Shown piece after piece: positions 1 through 8,912 of a DNA stretch of 64,000 nt. The stretch is from Psychrobacillus antarcticus (GTDB taxonomy: Bacteria; Bacillota; Bacilli; Bacillales_A; Planococcaceae): positions 60,168-124,167 of the forward strand of contig NZ_JAIZDB010000003.1 of NCBI RefSeq assembly GCF_029533155.1. The letters run 5' to 3'. Within the stretch, counting starts at the first letter, position 1, and every line of letters begins with the position of its first letter. The notes under the pieces were generated by a model. That model ran no database searches, had not been told where the DNA came from, and worked only from the letters and a program-made list of their open reading frames with translations. The translations under genes were made by a program, and so were the position numbers.

Positions 1-1
1 A

Positions 2-97
2 CAAATGATTCAATTGGGCATTAAATTTGATAAAGAAACACAAACCTTTGGGACTTTGCAACAAGCATTGAATAAATACCTAATTAATAAAGAATAA
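2..97 (+). CDS. C-terminal end of an unidentified protein (5' truncated)
   Basis: An open frame enters from the left edge and stops at a TAA after 31 codons. The visible tail is hydrophilic and probably helical (contains LGIKFDKETQTFG and QQALNKYL). I do not recognise the family. A rho-independent terminator follows within 20 bases, which supports this being a real gene end. Confidence 0.6.
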   Translation, partial: QMIQLGIKFDKETQTFGTLQQALNKYLINKE

Positions 98-114
98 GGT
101 TGAGACAAAACCCT

Positions 115-147
115 AAAAGCACCATTTCTCGATGAAATGGTGCTTTT
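115..147 (+). terminator. Rho-independent terminator
   Basis: A perfect 14-bp stem (AAAAGCACCATTTC / GAAATGGTGCTTTT) with a 5-base loop sits just downstream of the truncated gene. The symmetric A and T tracts let it work in both directions, so it may also lie at the end of the tiny minus-strand ORF. Confidence 0.85.
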
Positions 148-215
148 CACGACAGTTCATTCGCACATGAAATAAGAAGGATAATTGGAATTAGCGTTAC
201 CATAAGTTTTTTCAT
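147..215 (-). CDS. 22-residue lipoprotein-like peptide
   Basis: A 22-codon minus-strand ORF starts at ATG seven bases downstream of a very strong ribosome binding site (AAGGAGGAGG). It encodes a classic lipoprotein signal: MKK, a hydrophobic stretch, then the lipobox-like LLISC followed by only ANELS. The stop overlaps the terminator stem. It could be a genuine micro-lipopeptide or the surviving start of a truncated lipoprotein gene. The strong Shine-Dalgarno is the main argument for translation. Confidence 0.4.
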   Translation of the reverse strand: MKKLMVTLIPIILLISCANELS

Positions 216-342
216 GATATTTCCTCCTCCTTATAGTATAAGCTTTGTTTCTAAACAAGATCATTGCTTGAGGATTAGACGATGGAAGGCTTATAATGTT
301 TCAATTTGTCTTTTTTTGGTATAGTGAATAGAGGAAGGGGAT

Positions 343-852
343 ATGACCATGAATGTAGAACTCAAAAAAGAACTACCAACATACGAGGAACAGAAAGACT
401 TCTATATAAAATTACGTTCTAAAATCACAAAATATGTGGACAGTAAATCGGGTAAAGCAGGGAAGTTTACTCCATATCTTCTGTTTGCACCGGATCTATT
501 TCACTTATTGGTTAAGTCAATGTTTGATGATCGATTAGATGCTAAGAGTAAAACACTCATTGGCAGTGGGATATTGTATTTCATCGCTCCCGTGGATATA
601 TTACCGGAAGGTTTAATTGGACCAGGTGGTTTTATAGACGATATTATTGTAGCTACTTTTGTAGTGAATATGTTAATAAATAAATTTTCTCCAGAAGTGA
701 TAGAAGAAAACTGGGCTGGAGATGAAAAATTATTAAATGTATTGAAGAAGGTATCTGAAACAAGTGATACAATGCTAGGTAAATTACCAGCTAGATCTCT
801 ACTGGGTCGATTTATGAAGACTTCAAAACAGGCTAAGTTGTCTAAAAACTAG
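343..852 (+). CDS. DUF1232 (YkvA-like) membrane protein
   Basis: 169-residue protein with the DUF1232 signature around residues 80-105 (YFIAPVDILPEG, then GFIDDI), a short conserved hydrophobic hairpin. The flanks are basic and helical. The function of the family is not established. The start follows a GAGGAAGGGG ribosome binding site. A second ATG two codons later is an alternative start. The gene is monocistronic, with a terminator about 140 bases downstream. Family assignment is from the recognisable motif and the rest is undefined. Confidence 0.8.
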   Translation: MTMNVELKKELPTYEEQKDFYIKLRSKITKYVDSKSGKAGKFTPYLLFAPDLFHLLVKSMFDDRLDAKSKTLIGSGILYFIAPVDILPEGLIGPGGFIDDIIVATFVVNMLINKFSPEVIEENWAGDEKLLNVLKKVSETSDTMLGKLPARSLLGRFMKTSKQAKLSKN

Positions 853-988
853 TCCTTGGACAAATAGAATAGAACTTCAGTATAAAAAAGAAATGCTATC
901 TTTTTACAACCCGTTCAGTTGAGGGGTACAAAACACTCAAATAACAAACCAATTATGGATATAAATAACACAATATTTTTGTGAAATT

Positions 989-1014
989 AGCACTGTTTTA
1001 GCAGTGCTTTTTTT
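989..1014 (+). terminator. Rho-independent terminator
   Basis: Stem AGCACTG / CAGTGCT followed by seven T residues. It lies downstream of the DUF1232 gene and probably ends that transcript. Confidence 0.8.
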
Positions 1015-1060
1015 GCGTCCTTCTAAATTTATTGACAATTAAAGGGAATTGAGTAACGAT

Positions 1061-1220
1061 GTGGTAAGATATAAATGTAGTAATAAAGATTGTGAAGGTG
1101 CTACTTAAACTATCGAGGCGTTTAGTTAAAGAAAAAGATATAGGCAGTGAAAAATATGGAAAAAATTATTGGAACACATTTGTTGAAAACAACCCTTATA
1201 AAACAACTTTGTATACATAA
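1061..1220 (+). pseudogene. Possible frameshifted small gene (hypothetical)
   Basis: A GTG start opens a frame reading VRYKCSNKDCEGAT then stop. A second frame overlaps it and continues as KLSRRLVKEKDIGSEKYGK to a TAA just before a terminator. Joining the two with one missing base near position 1105 gives a plausible 50-residue protein with a CxxxxC pair near its start and a Tyr/Asn-rich tail. There is no clear ribosome binding site for the GTG. I cannot name a family; this could also be chance. Confidence 0.3.
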
Positions 1221-1261
1221 AAAACGCAGTAGGAATTCATTCACGAATTGCACTGCGTTTT
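1221..1261. terminator. Bidirectional terminator
   Basis: Arms AAAACGCAGT and ACTGCGTTTT enclose an inner GAATTC/GAATTG pairing. It lies between the small plus-strand frame and the minus-strand TPR gene and can serve both. Confidence 0.75.
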
Positions 1262-1353
1262 AGTTTAATTGCATTAAAATATGTTATTTAACTATGTTAA
1301 AAGAGAACTAATTAGAATCAAATAAGAACCTCTGGCTTTATAATTTTCAATTA

Positions 1354-1896
1354 TCACCAGGTTTCATCAAGGTGTTGAGCATAGTAGGAAATCCCTCTTT
1401 TGAAGTACTGAAGATGTTCATCAGACGTTGTTTCCATCAAGTTGGTCAAAGCAATTTCCATTGCCTGTTTATAGTTTTTTGAATTGTACAGAGCCATTGA
1501 GTAAAAAATTTGTAGGCCGCGATGTTCCGGAAACTCTGTCACACCACGTCGTAAAGTTTCAACTGCTTCTGGATAGTAACCCAAAGCTCGGTAGGTACTG
1601 CCAAGACCCAGTAAACATCTTTGAAGATCCTGTTTTGTGAGACCTAGCTCGAGAGCCTTTACATAATAGAGGATAGCTTCCTTCGAGTATCCAGAATTAT
1701 CATGAACAATTCCTGTCTGATAGTTGACTTCAGCGTGATCTGGATAGGTAGCGACCATTTCTAAAAGCAGAGTTCGCGCTTTCTTCAGAATGTCTTGGTC
1801 TTGCTTAGCGCGCCCTTCTTCACGCAATTCAATTGCTTTTTCTAAAAGTAAATGCAAATTTGTTTTATCCGAAGTATTTATTATTTTATCATTCAT
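1354..1896 (-). CDS. Tetratricopeptide repeat protein
   Basis: 180-residue cytoplasmic protein made of three to four TPR units. Typical positions are visible, such as EVNYQTGIVHDNSGYSKEAI followed by YVKALELG, then GLGSTYRALGYYPEAVETLR. The layout matches the small TPR family found in Firmicutes (TPR_5-like). TPR arrays mediate protein contacts; the partner is unknown. I chose the ATG at 1896 because a GGGAG ribosome binding site lies 8 bases upstream; the frame is open 19 codons further but without a site. Probably monocistronic. Confidence 0.8.
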   Translation of the reverse strand: MNDKIINTSDKTNLHLLLEKAIELREEGRAKQDQDILKKARTLLLEMVATYPDHAEVNYQTGIVHDNSGYSKEAILYYVKALELGLTKQDLQRCLLGLGSTYRALGYYPEAVETLRRGVTEFPEHRGLQIFYSMALYNSKNYKQAMEIALTNLMETTSDEHLQYFKRGISYYAQHLDETW

Positions 1897-1953
1897 TTTT
1901 AAAACTCCCTCAAATGTAGTATTGCAAATGGCAAAGTAACATTGTAAACACAA

Positions 1954-2422
1954 TATTCTCGGGAAAATTATTAATTTTGAAAGTGATTTTGTGAAAATAG
2001 TATCATGAGCCCTTAATCCTCCTTAGAAATTAGGAATGAACACAAGGTTCCTCTTTATAGTAATGATCATGGAAACAAATGTCAATTAATTTTCGGAATC
2101 ATCAGTTACTTAAAAGAGTAACGATAAAATTCGCGAAGTAGAAGAGTTTTAGACATAGTAAATCCTGACCATTATCCGATGGCATTTTGATATTCAGAAG
2201 CTAGTTTGTGAAATATTGTACTTAAACTTCCTCAGTTTCCTTGAAAGTAGTTCTGAAATAATTGAAAACGTTGAAGGGGACAAGGGACTTTGTGCTTAAA
2301 TAGATGATAAGAGGACTGTATATTCAATAAACGGGTCAAATTTCGAAATATGATAACTGTACCTTATAATAAATTTCCGCAGATAAATATTATCTCAAAT
2401 GAAAATATAAGGAGGTATAATT
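1954..2422. other. Intergenic region, no gene found
   Basis: About 470 AT-rich bases. Short open stretches such as LDIVNPDHYPMAF (about 2147-2190) and a run reading SSSEIIENVEGDKGLCA (about 2246-2300) are broken by stops in every frame. They may be remnants of a decayed gene. An AAGGAGG ribosome binding site at the right end belongs to the next gene. Confidence 0.4.
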
Positions 2423-2707
2423 ATGTGGTTAATATTAGGAATTATTGCTGTGGTAGCAACTTTTATAAATCTTTATATGTACAAAAAAGGAAAAGATTAT
2501 AAACTTGCGATGGCTTTGGGATTATCATTTACAGCATTGACACTATGTGCAGAACATAGCCTTGCTGCTAGTTGGGTAAAAAGTGAAGATTGGTCGGCTT
2601 TATTGGATGTTGTACCTACTATGGAAAAGGCGTTATGGTTTCTAACAATTTTTTCTATCGTACTAAATTTAGCACCTGTATTTTTAGAACTAAAAAATAA
2701 AAAATAA
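2423..2707 (+). CDS. Small three-helix membrane protein, unknown
   Basis: 94 residues, preceded by a good AAGGAGGT ribosome binding site. Hydrophobic segments lie at about residues 2-19, 28-48 and 68-88, separated by a KKGKDYK loop and a SWVKSEDW loop, so it is an integral membrane protein with three helices. No family recognised. It stands alone between a long intergenic region and a convergent gene. Confidence 0.6.
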   Translation: MWLILGIIAVVATFINLYMYKKGKDYKLAMALGLSFTALTLCAEHSLAASWVKSEDWSALLDVVPTMEKALWFLTIFSIVLNLAPVFLELKNKK

Positions 2708-2822
2708 TTACTTATTGTAGCATCAGTGTGTAATTAATGTCTAAATCTTTATGTTTTCTTCCTTGTCAAAAATAGAAAACGACAAGAGATTGGCTCATGC
2801 AGATTAACTACATTAATACAAA

Positions 2823-2867
2823 AAAAGAGTACAGGATCATGACATCGTCACAATCCTGTACTCTTTT
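2823..2867. terminator. Bidirectional terminator
   Basis: A 15-bp perfect stem (AAAAGAGTACAGGAT / ATCCTGTACTCTTTT) sits between two convergent genes. Its A and T tracts allow termination from either side; the ykpA transcript ends here. Confidence 0.9.
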
Positions 2868-2872
2868 AATGC

Positions 2873-4474
2873 TTATAAGTTTTGCGAATCTTTCCACTCT
2901 AGGAACTCATCGTACGATAATTGTTTATCTAAGATAGACCCGTCTTCACGGATTTCAATTACACGATTAGCAATTGTTTGGATAAACTGATGGTCATGTG
3001 AAGTGAAGATCATTGCGCCTTTGAATACGGTAAGACCATTATTCAATGCTTGAATAGACTCAAGGTCCAAGTGATTTGTTGGCTCATCTAGTAATAATAC
3101 GTTCGATTCCGAAAGCATCATTTTAGAAAGCATACAACGTACTTTTTCTCCACCTGAAAGAACGGAAGGTTTTTTCTTCACTTCTTCCCCTGAGAAAAGC
3201 ATACGTCCAAGGAATCCTCGTAGGAATGTTTCACTTTCATCATCTGGTGAATACTGGCGTAACCAATCTACTAATGATGGTTCATTGCCTTCGAAGTATT
3301 TTGCATTATCAAGTGGGAAGTAGGCACGTGTTGTTGTGACACCCCAACGTATGGAACCTTCTTTTGGCTCTTCTTCTTCTGCTAATATACGTAATAATGC
3401 AGATTTTGCTAATTCATCGCCTATAAGAATAATTTTGTCTTCTTTATTCAATGTGAAGCTGAAGTTGGAGAAGAGTTTTTTGTCTGCTGTAGAATGGCCT
3501 AGATCTTGTACTTGTAATACATCATTCCCGATGTCACGTTTCATAGAGAAGTTAACATATGGGTATTTACGAGATGAAGGTCTAATATCATCTAGCTCTA
3601 TTTTGTCTAGCATTTTCTTACGTGATGTTGCTTGTTTAGATTTAGAGGCATTGGCACTAAATCGAGCAATAAATGCTTGAAGTTCTTTAATTTTTTCTTC
3701 TTTTTTACTATTTTGATCGTTAGCTAATTTGCCGGCAAGTTGACTAGATTCATACCAGAAATCATAGTTCCCAACGTAAACTTGAATTTTACTGAAATCT
3801 AAATCCGCAATATGTGTACATACTTTGTTCAAGAAATGACGGTCATGGGATACTACGATAACAGTATTATCAAAGTTAATAAGGAAATCTTCCAACCATT
3901 GAATAGCTTTAATGTCTAAATGGTTAGTAGGCTCATCTAGTAAAAGTACATCTGGTTTACCGAAAAGGGCTTGAGATAAAAGAACTTTTACCTTTTCCGA
4001 ACCAGTTAAATCAGCCATTTTCTTTTGATGAAGTTCATCAGGAATACCAAGACCTTGTAAAAGGATTGCTGCTTCTGATTCTGCTTCCCAACCGTTTAAG
4101 TCAGCGAATTCGCCTTCTAGCTCGGCTGCACGCATACCATCTTCGTCTGAAAAATCTTCTTTCATGTAGATAGCATTTTTTTCATTCATTACTTCATATA
4201 AACGTTTGTGCCCCATCATAACTGTCTCTAAAACATTGTATTCTTCGTATTCGAAGTGATTTTGTTTTAAAATAGCTAAACGTTCATCTGGGTTCATAAT
4301 GACATTGCCTTCTTGGGCCTCAATCTCACCAGACAAAATTTTGATAAATGTTGACTTACCTGCTCCATTTGCACCAATCAATCCATAACAATTTCCTGGT
4401 GTAAACTTTATATTTACGTCTTCGAACAACTTACGGTCACCAAAACGAAGACTTATGTTACTTACTGCAATCAT
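2873..4474 (-). CDS. ykpA: ABC-F ATPase, YkpA/YbiT type
   Basis: 533-residue soluble protein with two ABC domains and no membrane segment. The first Walker A is GANGAGKST (residues 34-42), the first signature is LTGSE (156-160), and Walker B is VLLLDEP with the catalytic Glu at 181. A charged linker (about 250-300, KEEKIKELQAFIARFSANAS) joins the domains. The second Walker A is degenerate (IGDELAKSAL, 351-360), whereas the second LSGGE and LLLDEPTNHLD are intact. As I recall, these departures are typical of YkpA. ABC-F proteins act on the ribosome rather than as transporters; the exact role of YkpA is uncertain. Confidence 0.9.
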   Translation of the reverse strand: MIAVSNISLRFGDRKLFEDVNIKFTPGNCYGLIGANGAGKSTFIKILSGEIEAQEGNVIMNPDERLAILKQNHFEYEEYNVLETVMMGHKRLYEVMNEKNAIYMKEDFSDEDGMRAAELEGEFADLNGWEAESEAAILLQGLGIPDELHQKKMADLTGSEKVKVLLSQALFGKPDVLLLDEPTNHLDIKAIQWLEDFLINFDNTVIVVSHDRHFLNKVCTHIADLDFSKIQVYVGNYDFWYESSQLAGKLANDQNSKKEEKIKELQAFIARFSANASKSKQATSRKKMLDKIELDDIRPSSRKYPYVNFSMKRDIGNDVLQVQDLGHSTADKKLFSNFSFTLNKEDKIILIGDELAKSALLRILAEEEEPKEGSIRWGVTTTRAYFPLDNAKYFEGNEPSLVDWLRQYSPDDESETFLRGFLGRMLFSGEEVKKKPSVLSGGEKVRCMLSKMMLSESNVLLLDEPTNHLDLESIQALNNGLTVFKGAMIFTSHDHQFIQTIANRVIEIREDGSILDKQLSYDEFLEWKDSQNL

Positions 4475-5096
4475 GCTAGTACCTCCTAAAATTCACAATG
4501 ACCTTATTATAGCATGAATTTAGGGTTACTAGGAATTCTTATACATAGTAAAATAAATATATTTTTAGTTATATTATTCCCAATAGTAAATCTTATTGGA
4601 ATTTAACGGAGGACATTGTAGTGGTATTGTACTATTTAAATTTTGTGGTCAGTCTAATGAGGCATAACTTACACGAGGATTTTCAACTAGAGAGTTTCCT
4701 CTAATGTAGAACTATTTCAATTAGGTTTGCGCCAAGAGGATGTTTGAGTAAGATTATAGCTCGTTGGAAGATATGAAAAATCACAACTTTTTATAATTAA
4801 AGCATTTAAAGTGAGTGAGTAATTTAAAATTGTAATCTGTAAAGAATTCCTCATCTTCCAAAAAAGAATTCCTATATTGTAAAAATAGGATTAGAAATCT
4901 ATATTTTAACTATTTACTAAGGTGTGAGAGGTGATTTAACTAATCAAAAATTAGACTTTGAAACATTTCTATTTCCATCATATGGATACTTAACCATTAT
5001 GTTTAACTAGATGGAAATTTAAAAGTACTATAATCTAAATTAGGCTTATATAAAGATATCTTTTGTAAGACTAATTATATTGTAGGAGAAGTATGT
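4475..5096. other. Intergenic region, no convincing gene
   Basis: About 620 AT-rich bases between divergent genes. A GTG preceded by GGAGG (about 4621) opens only 27 codons. The sequence AAAGAATTCCT occurs twice within about 30 bases (around 4841-4875). A TATAAT at 5029-5034 has no good -35 but could serve the secreted protein downstream. I see no RNA gene. Confidence 0.4.
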
Positions 5097-6176
5097 ATGA
5101 AAAAAATATTATCAGTTTTATTAGCGACAGTAATTATAGGTGCGAGCGTGGTCACACCTTTTTCTACTGTAGAAGCAGAATCAATCACAAAAGCCGAATC
5201 TTTCGTGAGAACAGCAGAACAACATGCAGGAGCATTAAAATGGCAAATCTCTTATGAGCTTACTAAAGAAATTAAATATCCAGATATGAAAATTTTTAAC
5301 TTAACAAAAGATGCTTATTTAAAGGCAAAAAATGAGATTGCTAAAGCAAGTGTGAAGGATAAAGTAAAGTTAGAAAAACGTCTTGAAGAAAATGTTGGGA
5401 AACAATATAACCGTGCAATAGGATATATTGATGCAATTACTTCTGGAAAGAAAATTGTAGATAAAGCAAACCATTTTAGTTCTCTATACGCAGCAAATCC
5501 AACATCAGATTTGACCGAAAGAAGTTACCATGATTTATCGAGCGAGATTCGTAAACAAGCAATTTTACTATATCGTGTGTACGGTAAATCTACTCGTGAT
5601 GCAATACTTACTCAATATAAAACTCCTGGAGAAAAGGCACTTCAATCTTCTAAAAATGTAATTACTGCGAAGATGCACGTAGATGAACTAGACAAGATGA
5701 TCACTAAAAATACAGATCAAAAAACAGTAGAGACACATGTTATAGAATTCTTCAACTTGTTGGATAAAATTGAAGATGAGGCGATCAATAGCGTTTTATA
5801 TGATGCTTACCAAGTAAGTATTAAAAGAGATTCAAACTTTATTGCCCAAGAAAAAGAAATTATAGAATTCTTTAAAAAATCAGATGAATACGCGAGTGCC
5901 GAAGATCTAGAGGGTATGTTTGGCCTATATAGCGAAGAATATCCTGATTATGCAAACCTTAAAACAGAAATAGAAACAACATTTAAAGACTTTGACGTAA
6001 AATACGAAACTCTAGGTCTAGAGATTCAATATATTACAGATGGAATAGCACTTGTAATCCAAGATGAAAAGTCGACTATCGATGAAAAAGAAGAACTTGA
6101 AATTACTTTCGTTTATCTTTTAGAAAAAGATGATTCTGGTAACTGGAAATATCTTGACATATTAGACGTGCAATAA
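5097..6176 (+). CDS. Secreted helical protein, SbsC-like domain plus NTF2-like tail
   Basis: 359 residues with a Sec signal peptide (MKKILSVLLATVIIGAS, cleavage probably after VEA at about 27). Residues 30-130 are a long helical region with repeated AYLKAKNEIAKA-type patterns that resemble the helical C-terminal domain of S-layer protein SbsC. Residues about 250-359 look like an NTF2/SnoaL-type domain (EYASAEDLEGMFGLYSEE, then alternating beta strands). It is probably cell-wall associated or released. There is no sortase motif or lipobox. Function unknown. A strong terminator follows directly. Confidence 0.6.
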   Translation: MKKILSVLLATVIIGASVVTPFSTVEAESITKAESFVRTAEQHAGALKWQISYELTKEIKYPDMKIFNLTKDAYLKAKNEIAKASVKDKVKLEKRLEENVGKQYNRAIGYIDAITSGKKIVDKANHFSSLYAANPTSDLTERSYHDLSSEIRKQAILLYRVYGKSTRDAILTQYKTPGEKALQSSKNVITAKMHVDELDKMITKNTDQKTVETHVIEFFNLLDKIEDEAINSVLYDAYQVSIKRDSNFIAQEKEIIEFFKKSDEYASAEDLEGMFGLYSEEYPDYANLKTEIETTFKDFDVKYETLGLEIQYITDGIALVIQDEKSTIDEKEELEITFVYLLEKDDSGNWKYLDILDVQ

Positions 6177-6190
6177 TAAAGTGATTTTTT

Positions 6191-6235
6191 ACTGCAGCAA
6201 AACTCATAGATCCACGAGTTTTGCTGCAGTTTTTT
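6191..6235 (+). terminator. Rho-independent terminator
   Basis: Perfect 15-bp stem (ACTGCAGCAAAACTC / GAGTTTTGCTGCAGT) followed by six T residues, 14 bases after the stop of the secreted protein. Confidence 0.92.
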
Positions 6236-6336
6236 ATGAATAATTTTTTTGGTGTTTTCATAAACAAAACTTAAATTTACTTATTCAAAGGAGTATAATC
6301 GGTCACGATATTCTTAACTACTTAAGGAGATACATA

Positions 6337-7752
6337 ATGAATGAACATACGCTTTTACCAAAAGACTTGATCTATAAAAATGAGAATAAATATTTTTGGA
6401 TTGTATTTATAATTAGTATTTTCTCTTATATCGCCTTGACCCTGTCGATTTTCGGGATTCTAATTTTGCTAGGTATATCTATAATTTCTTTGTTCCTTAA
6501 TGCCCTAATGATTGGAAACATTCGGACAAACGCTGTTAAATTGAGTGCAGTGCAGTTTCCTGAGGTCTATAAAACAGCTGAGGGGTTATGTGCAAAAATG
6601 GGTATCTCTAAAGTTCCTGACATTTATGTCATGCAGTCTGGAGGAATGCTAAATGCCTTTGCAACCCGTTTTTTCAGAAGAAATATGGTAGTCATCTATG
6701 CCGAAATCTTTGAGCTTGTTAATACTAATAATGAAGATGAGCTAAATTTTATCCTTGCTCATGAACTTGCTCATATTAAGCGAAATCATCTGTCTAAGCA
6801 AATGTTTATATTGCCTGCAATGTGGATACCGGGAATCTCGGAACTTTATTTAAAGGCTTGTGAATATACTTGTGACCGATATGCTGCCTTTTATACAGGA
6901 AATCATGAGGCATCAAAAAACAGTCTGACCATGCTTGCAATTGGAAAAAACCTTTATTTACATGTCAACCGGGGTGAATATTTGGAGCAATTAAATCATG
7001 AAAAAGGGTTCTTTGTCTGGCTTAGTGAGGTTTTATCTACCCATCCACCATTGCCAAAACGAATAAACGAGATCAACCATCTGTTTGGAGAAACAGAACA
7101 GGTATTGATTCATCCGAAAAAGTCAAAGACAGGCTGGGTTTTTGGCATTGTATCGTTGATTTCATTGTTGATTTTATCAGTAGGATCTTACTATTTAGTA
7201 AGAGAATTCCCCTTATCTTATTCGATGGAAGAGTTTGAAGAGATAGCTGTAGTTGAAGAAGAAATTTCGTCTTTTATCGCCGCAGTGGCGAGTGATAAAC
7301 TAGATAAGGTAAATCAGTTGATTGAAAAAGGAGAAGACGTAAATCAGGAAGATTTTTATGGAAATACGGCACTAGACTGGGCAGTTAAAGGCGGTAACCC
7401 CAAAATGGTAGAATTGTTGCTTAGCTCAGGTGCCGATTCGAATTATGAAAGCAGTTATGGAATGACTGCTTTAATGACGGCTGGTGAAATAGGGGATCCG
7501 AATATGGTTAGAATCCTTGTTGAAGGGGGTGGGGATCCAAATTACCAAGAATACAACGGAATGACAGCATTATTTTATGCGATATACAGTTCTGATTTGG
7601 AAACTGTCAAGCTACTCCTCGATCTAGGTGCGGATCCCAACATAAAAGATTCCCAAGGTATGACAGCACATATGGTCGCAGTTCAGTCGGGCGAACGTGA
7701 AATTGCAGAATTTTTGAAAAATATCAATAATGACTTTCAACGGAAACAGTAA
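6337..7752 (+). CDS. Membrane M48-family metalloprotease fused to ankyrin repeats
   Basis: 471 residues. A hydrophobic double segment lies at about 20-62. An M48 (HtpX/Ste24-like) zinc protease domain follows: HELAH at 142-146 gives two zinc ligands and the catalytic Glu, and EYTCDRYA supplies the third ligand at Glu176. A further membrane helix (about 265-288, GWVFGIVSLISLLIL) is followed by four ankyrin repeats (about 318-465), each with the GxTAL / A..G / ELLL.xGADPN pattern. M48 enzymes in this class degrade damaged or misfolded membrane proteins. The ankyrin tail could select substrates. Start supported by AAGGAG 7 bases upstream. Monocistronic by position. Confidence 0.85.
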   Translation: MNEHTLLPKDLIYKNENKYFWIVFIISIFSYIALTLSIFGILILLGISIISLFLNALMIGNIRTNAVKLSAVQFPEVYKTAEGLCAKMGISKVPDIYVMQSGGMLNAFATRFFRRNMVVIYAEIFELVNTNNEDELNFILAHELAHIKRNHLSKQMFILPAMWIPGISELYLKACEYTCDRYAAFYTGNHEASKNSLTMLAIGKNLYLHVNRGEYLEQLNHEKGFFVWLSEVLSTHPPLPKRINEINHLFGETEQVLIHPKKSKTGWVFGIVSLISLLILSVGSYYLVREFPLSYSMEEFEEIAVVEEEISSFIAAVASDKLDKVNQLIEKGEDVNQEDFYGNTALDWAVKGGNPKMVELLLSSGADSNYESSYGMTALMTAGEIGDPNMVRILVEGGGDPNYQEYNGMTALFYAIYSSDLETVKLLLDLGADPNIKDSQGMTAHMVAVQSGEREIAEFLKNINNDFQRKQ

Positions 7753-8005
7753 CATGGTAAGTCCCTCTATCTTAATAATGATTGTGGGTCAATCATGATT
7801 GGGCTTTAAAGTAATAAAAGATCCCTGCACGATTCGATTGCTGGAAACTATATAATTTTTTAGAATAATAATAAAAATTCTAAAAATATTTTATTGATTG
7901 ATAAACAGACCATAGTACATGTATATATTAAGATATAAAGATGTCATTAATAAAAGATTTACTTGTATAAAACAAATGGGATAGATATTAGGAAGTTGGT
8001 ATAAA

Positions 8006-8359
8006 ATGATTACTATTTTTTGGTTGTTCTATTTAGGGGTTCTTGCAATAGGTACAATTGGAATAATTTTTAAAGGTTTTAAAACTTCTTTTGAAATATT
8101 TGACTTTATTTTTTCCGTAATAACTTGGATAGGTTTATTTGGTTATGTTACGAATAATCAGATTCTTACTCCTCTTCTTTGGAAGTGTGTGTTCGTAATT
8201 GGATTATTATGGGATTTCGTATTTGGTTTTAAAAAGTTCAATGAAGAAGTAATTCATGATGATGGACCGCAAGCCATAAAAATTGTGATTTTTGGACTCA
8301 CTTCAATATTCTTTGTCGGACCATTATATTTAGGCTTATTCCTTTATGCCTTTAAATAA
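8006..8359 (+). CDS. Small membrane protein, unknown
   Basis: 117 residues, mostly hydrophobic, with about four membrane helices (roughly 3-22, 30-48, 57-75 and 92-115) and short charged loops (KKFNEEVIHDDGPQ between helices 3 and 4). A GGAAG ribosome binding site precedes the ATG. Family not recognised. The gene stands alone. Confidence 0.6.
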   Translation: MITIFWLFYLGVLAIGTIGIIFKGFKTSFEIFDFIFSVITWIGLFGYVTNNQILTPLLWKCVFVIGLLWDFVFGFKKFNEEVIHDDGPQAIKIVIFGLTSIFFVGPLYLGLFLYAFK

Positions 8360-8461
8360 AGGAATAAATCGTTTTGCTTTGTTGAGAATGGGTCCAATAC
8401 AAATTTCCAAGGCCACAGAAACTTACATGGTGAAATAAAATAGATTTCTCTCGATTTAATA

Positions 8462-8556
8462 GCGACAGAAGAACTGCACGATGCGGGTCAGGCAGTCGTT
8501 GCGAAATGTTTTTTTATTTTGCGACGAGCTTTGCGCAGGAGCACCACGATGTCGCG
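8462..8556. repeat. GC-rich inverted-repeat island
   Basis: Two adjacent blocks of about 40 bases, each starting with GCGAC and closing with GTCG(C/T), separated by a T-rich spacer. Second block: GCGAC at 8521-8525 and GTCGC at 8551-8555. Both contain a CACGATG core. Base composition is clearly richer in GC than the surroundings. It may be a dispersed intergenic repeat or a structured RNA. Confidence 0.35.
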
Positions 8557-8693
8557 TACTTAGACTGTCATCATCTATCCTCAATTATTAGGGTAGTATC
8601 TTTTCTCTAGTTACCCCAAAAATGAACTAACCCGTTTCTAAAAGTTGTAGAAGGGAGACGGACAGTTAATAGCCATAAGATTACCGAGAAAAT

Positions 8694-8731
8694 AAGATGC
8701 TGATCGTGACTTGAGTCACGACCAGCATCTT
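8694..8731. terminator. Stem-loop, probable terminator
   Basis: Arms AAGATGCTG and CAGCATCTT extend inward through TCGTGA / TCACGA with one mismatch. The following T tract is weak, but on the minus strand the stem is followed by TTATTTTC, so it may end transcripts from either side. Confidence 0.6.
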
Positions 8732-8912
8732 TAAAAAATCAAATGGTAATTATATAGCAATAAATCTGTACAAAGCCCTTCGAAAACAGTAGAAACAGGT
8801 TTAGATCCTAGAGGACCAGGCGTTTTTTTTCCGGTTTTTCTTATTTATATTGGAAATATCAGCAAAAAGTTAAATGAAAATTTTGCAATGTTCATAAATG
8901 TTTATAATTAAT

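Larger units (their letters stand above)
8360..8912. other. Intergenic region with a GC-rich island and a terminator
   Basis: About 550 bases with no convincing gene. It contains an unusual GC-rich island (8462-8556, described separately) and a stem-loop at 8694-8731. The sequence GAACTAACCCGTT near 8625 resembles part of a short repeat seen near 909 and 21380. Confidence 0.5.

Noticed and set aside
1157..1262. 34-codon ORF starting MEKIIGTHLL
   Set aside because: It runs through the terminator stem and has no ribosome binding site.
2873..4474. Degenerate second Walker A of YkpA as a sign of decay
   Set aside because: From what I remember of YkpA proteins, the altered second nucleotide loop and altered first signature are family traits.
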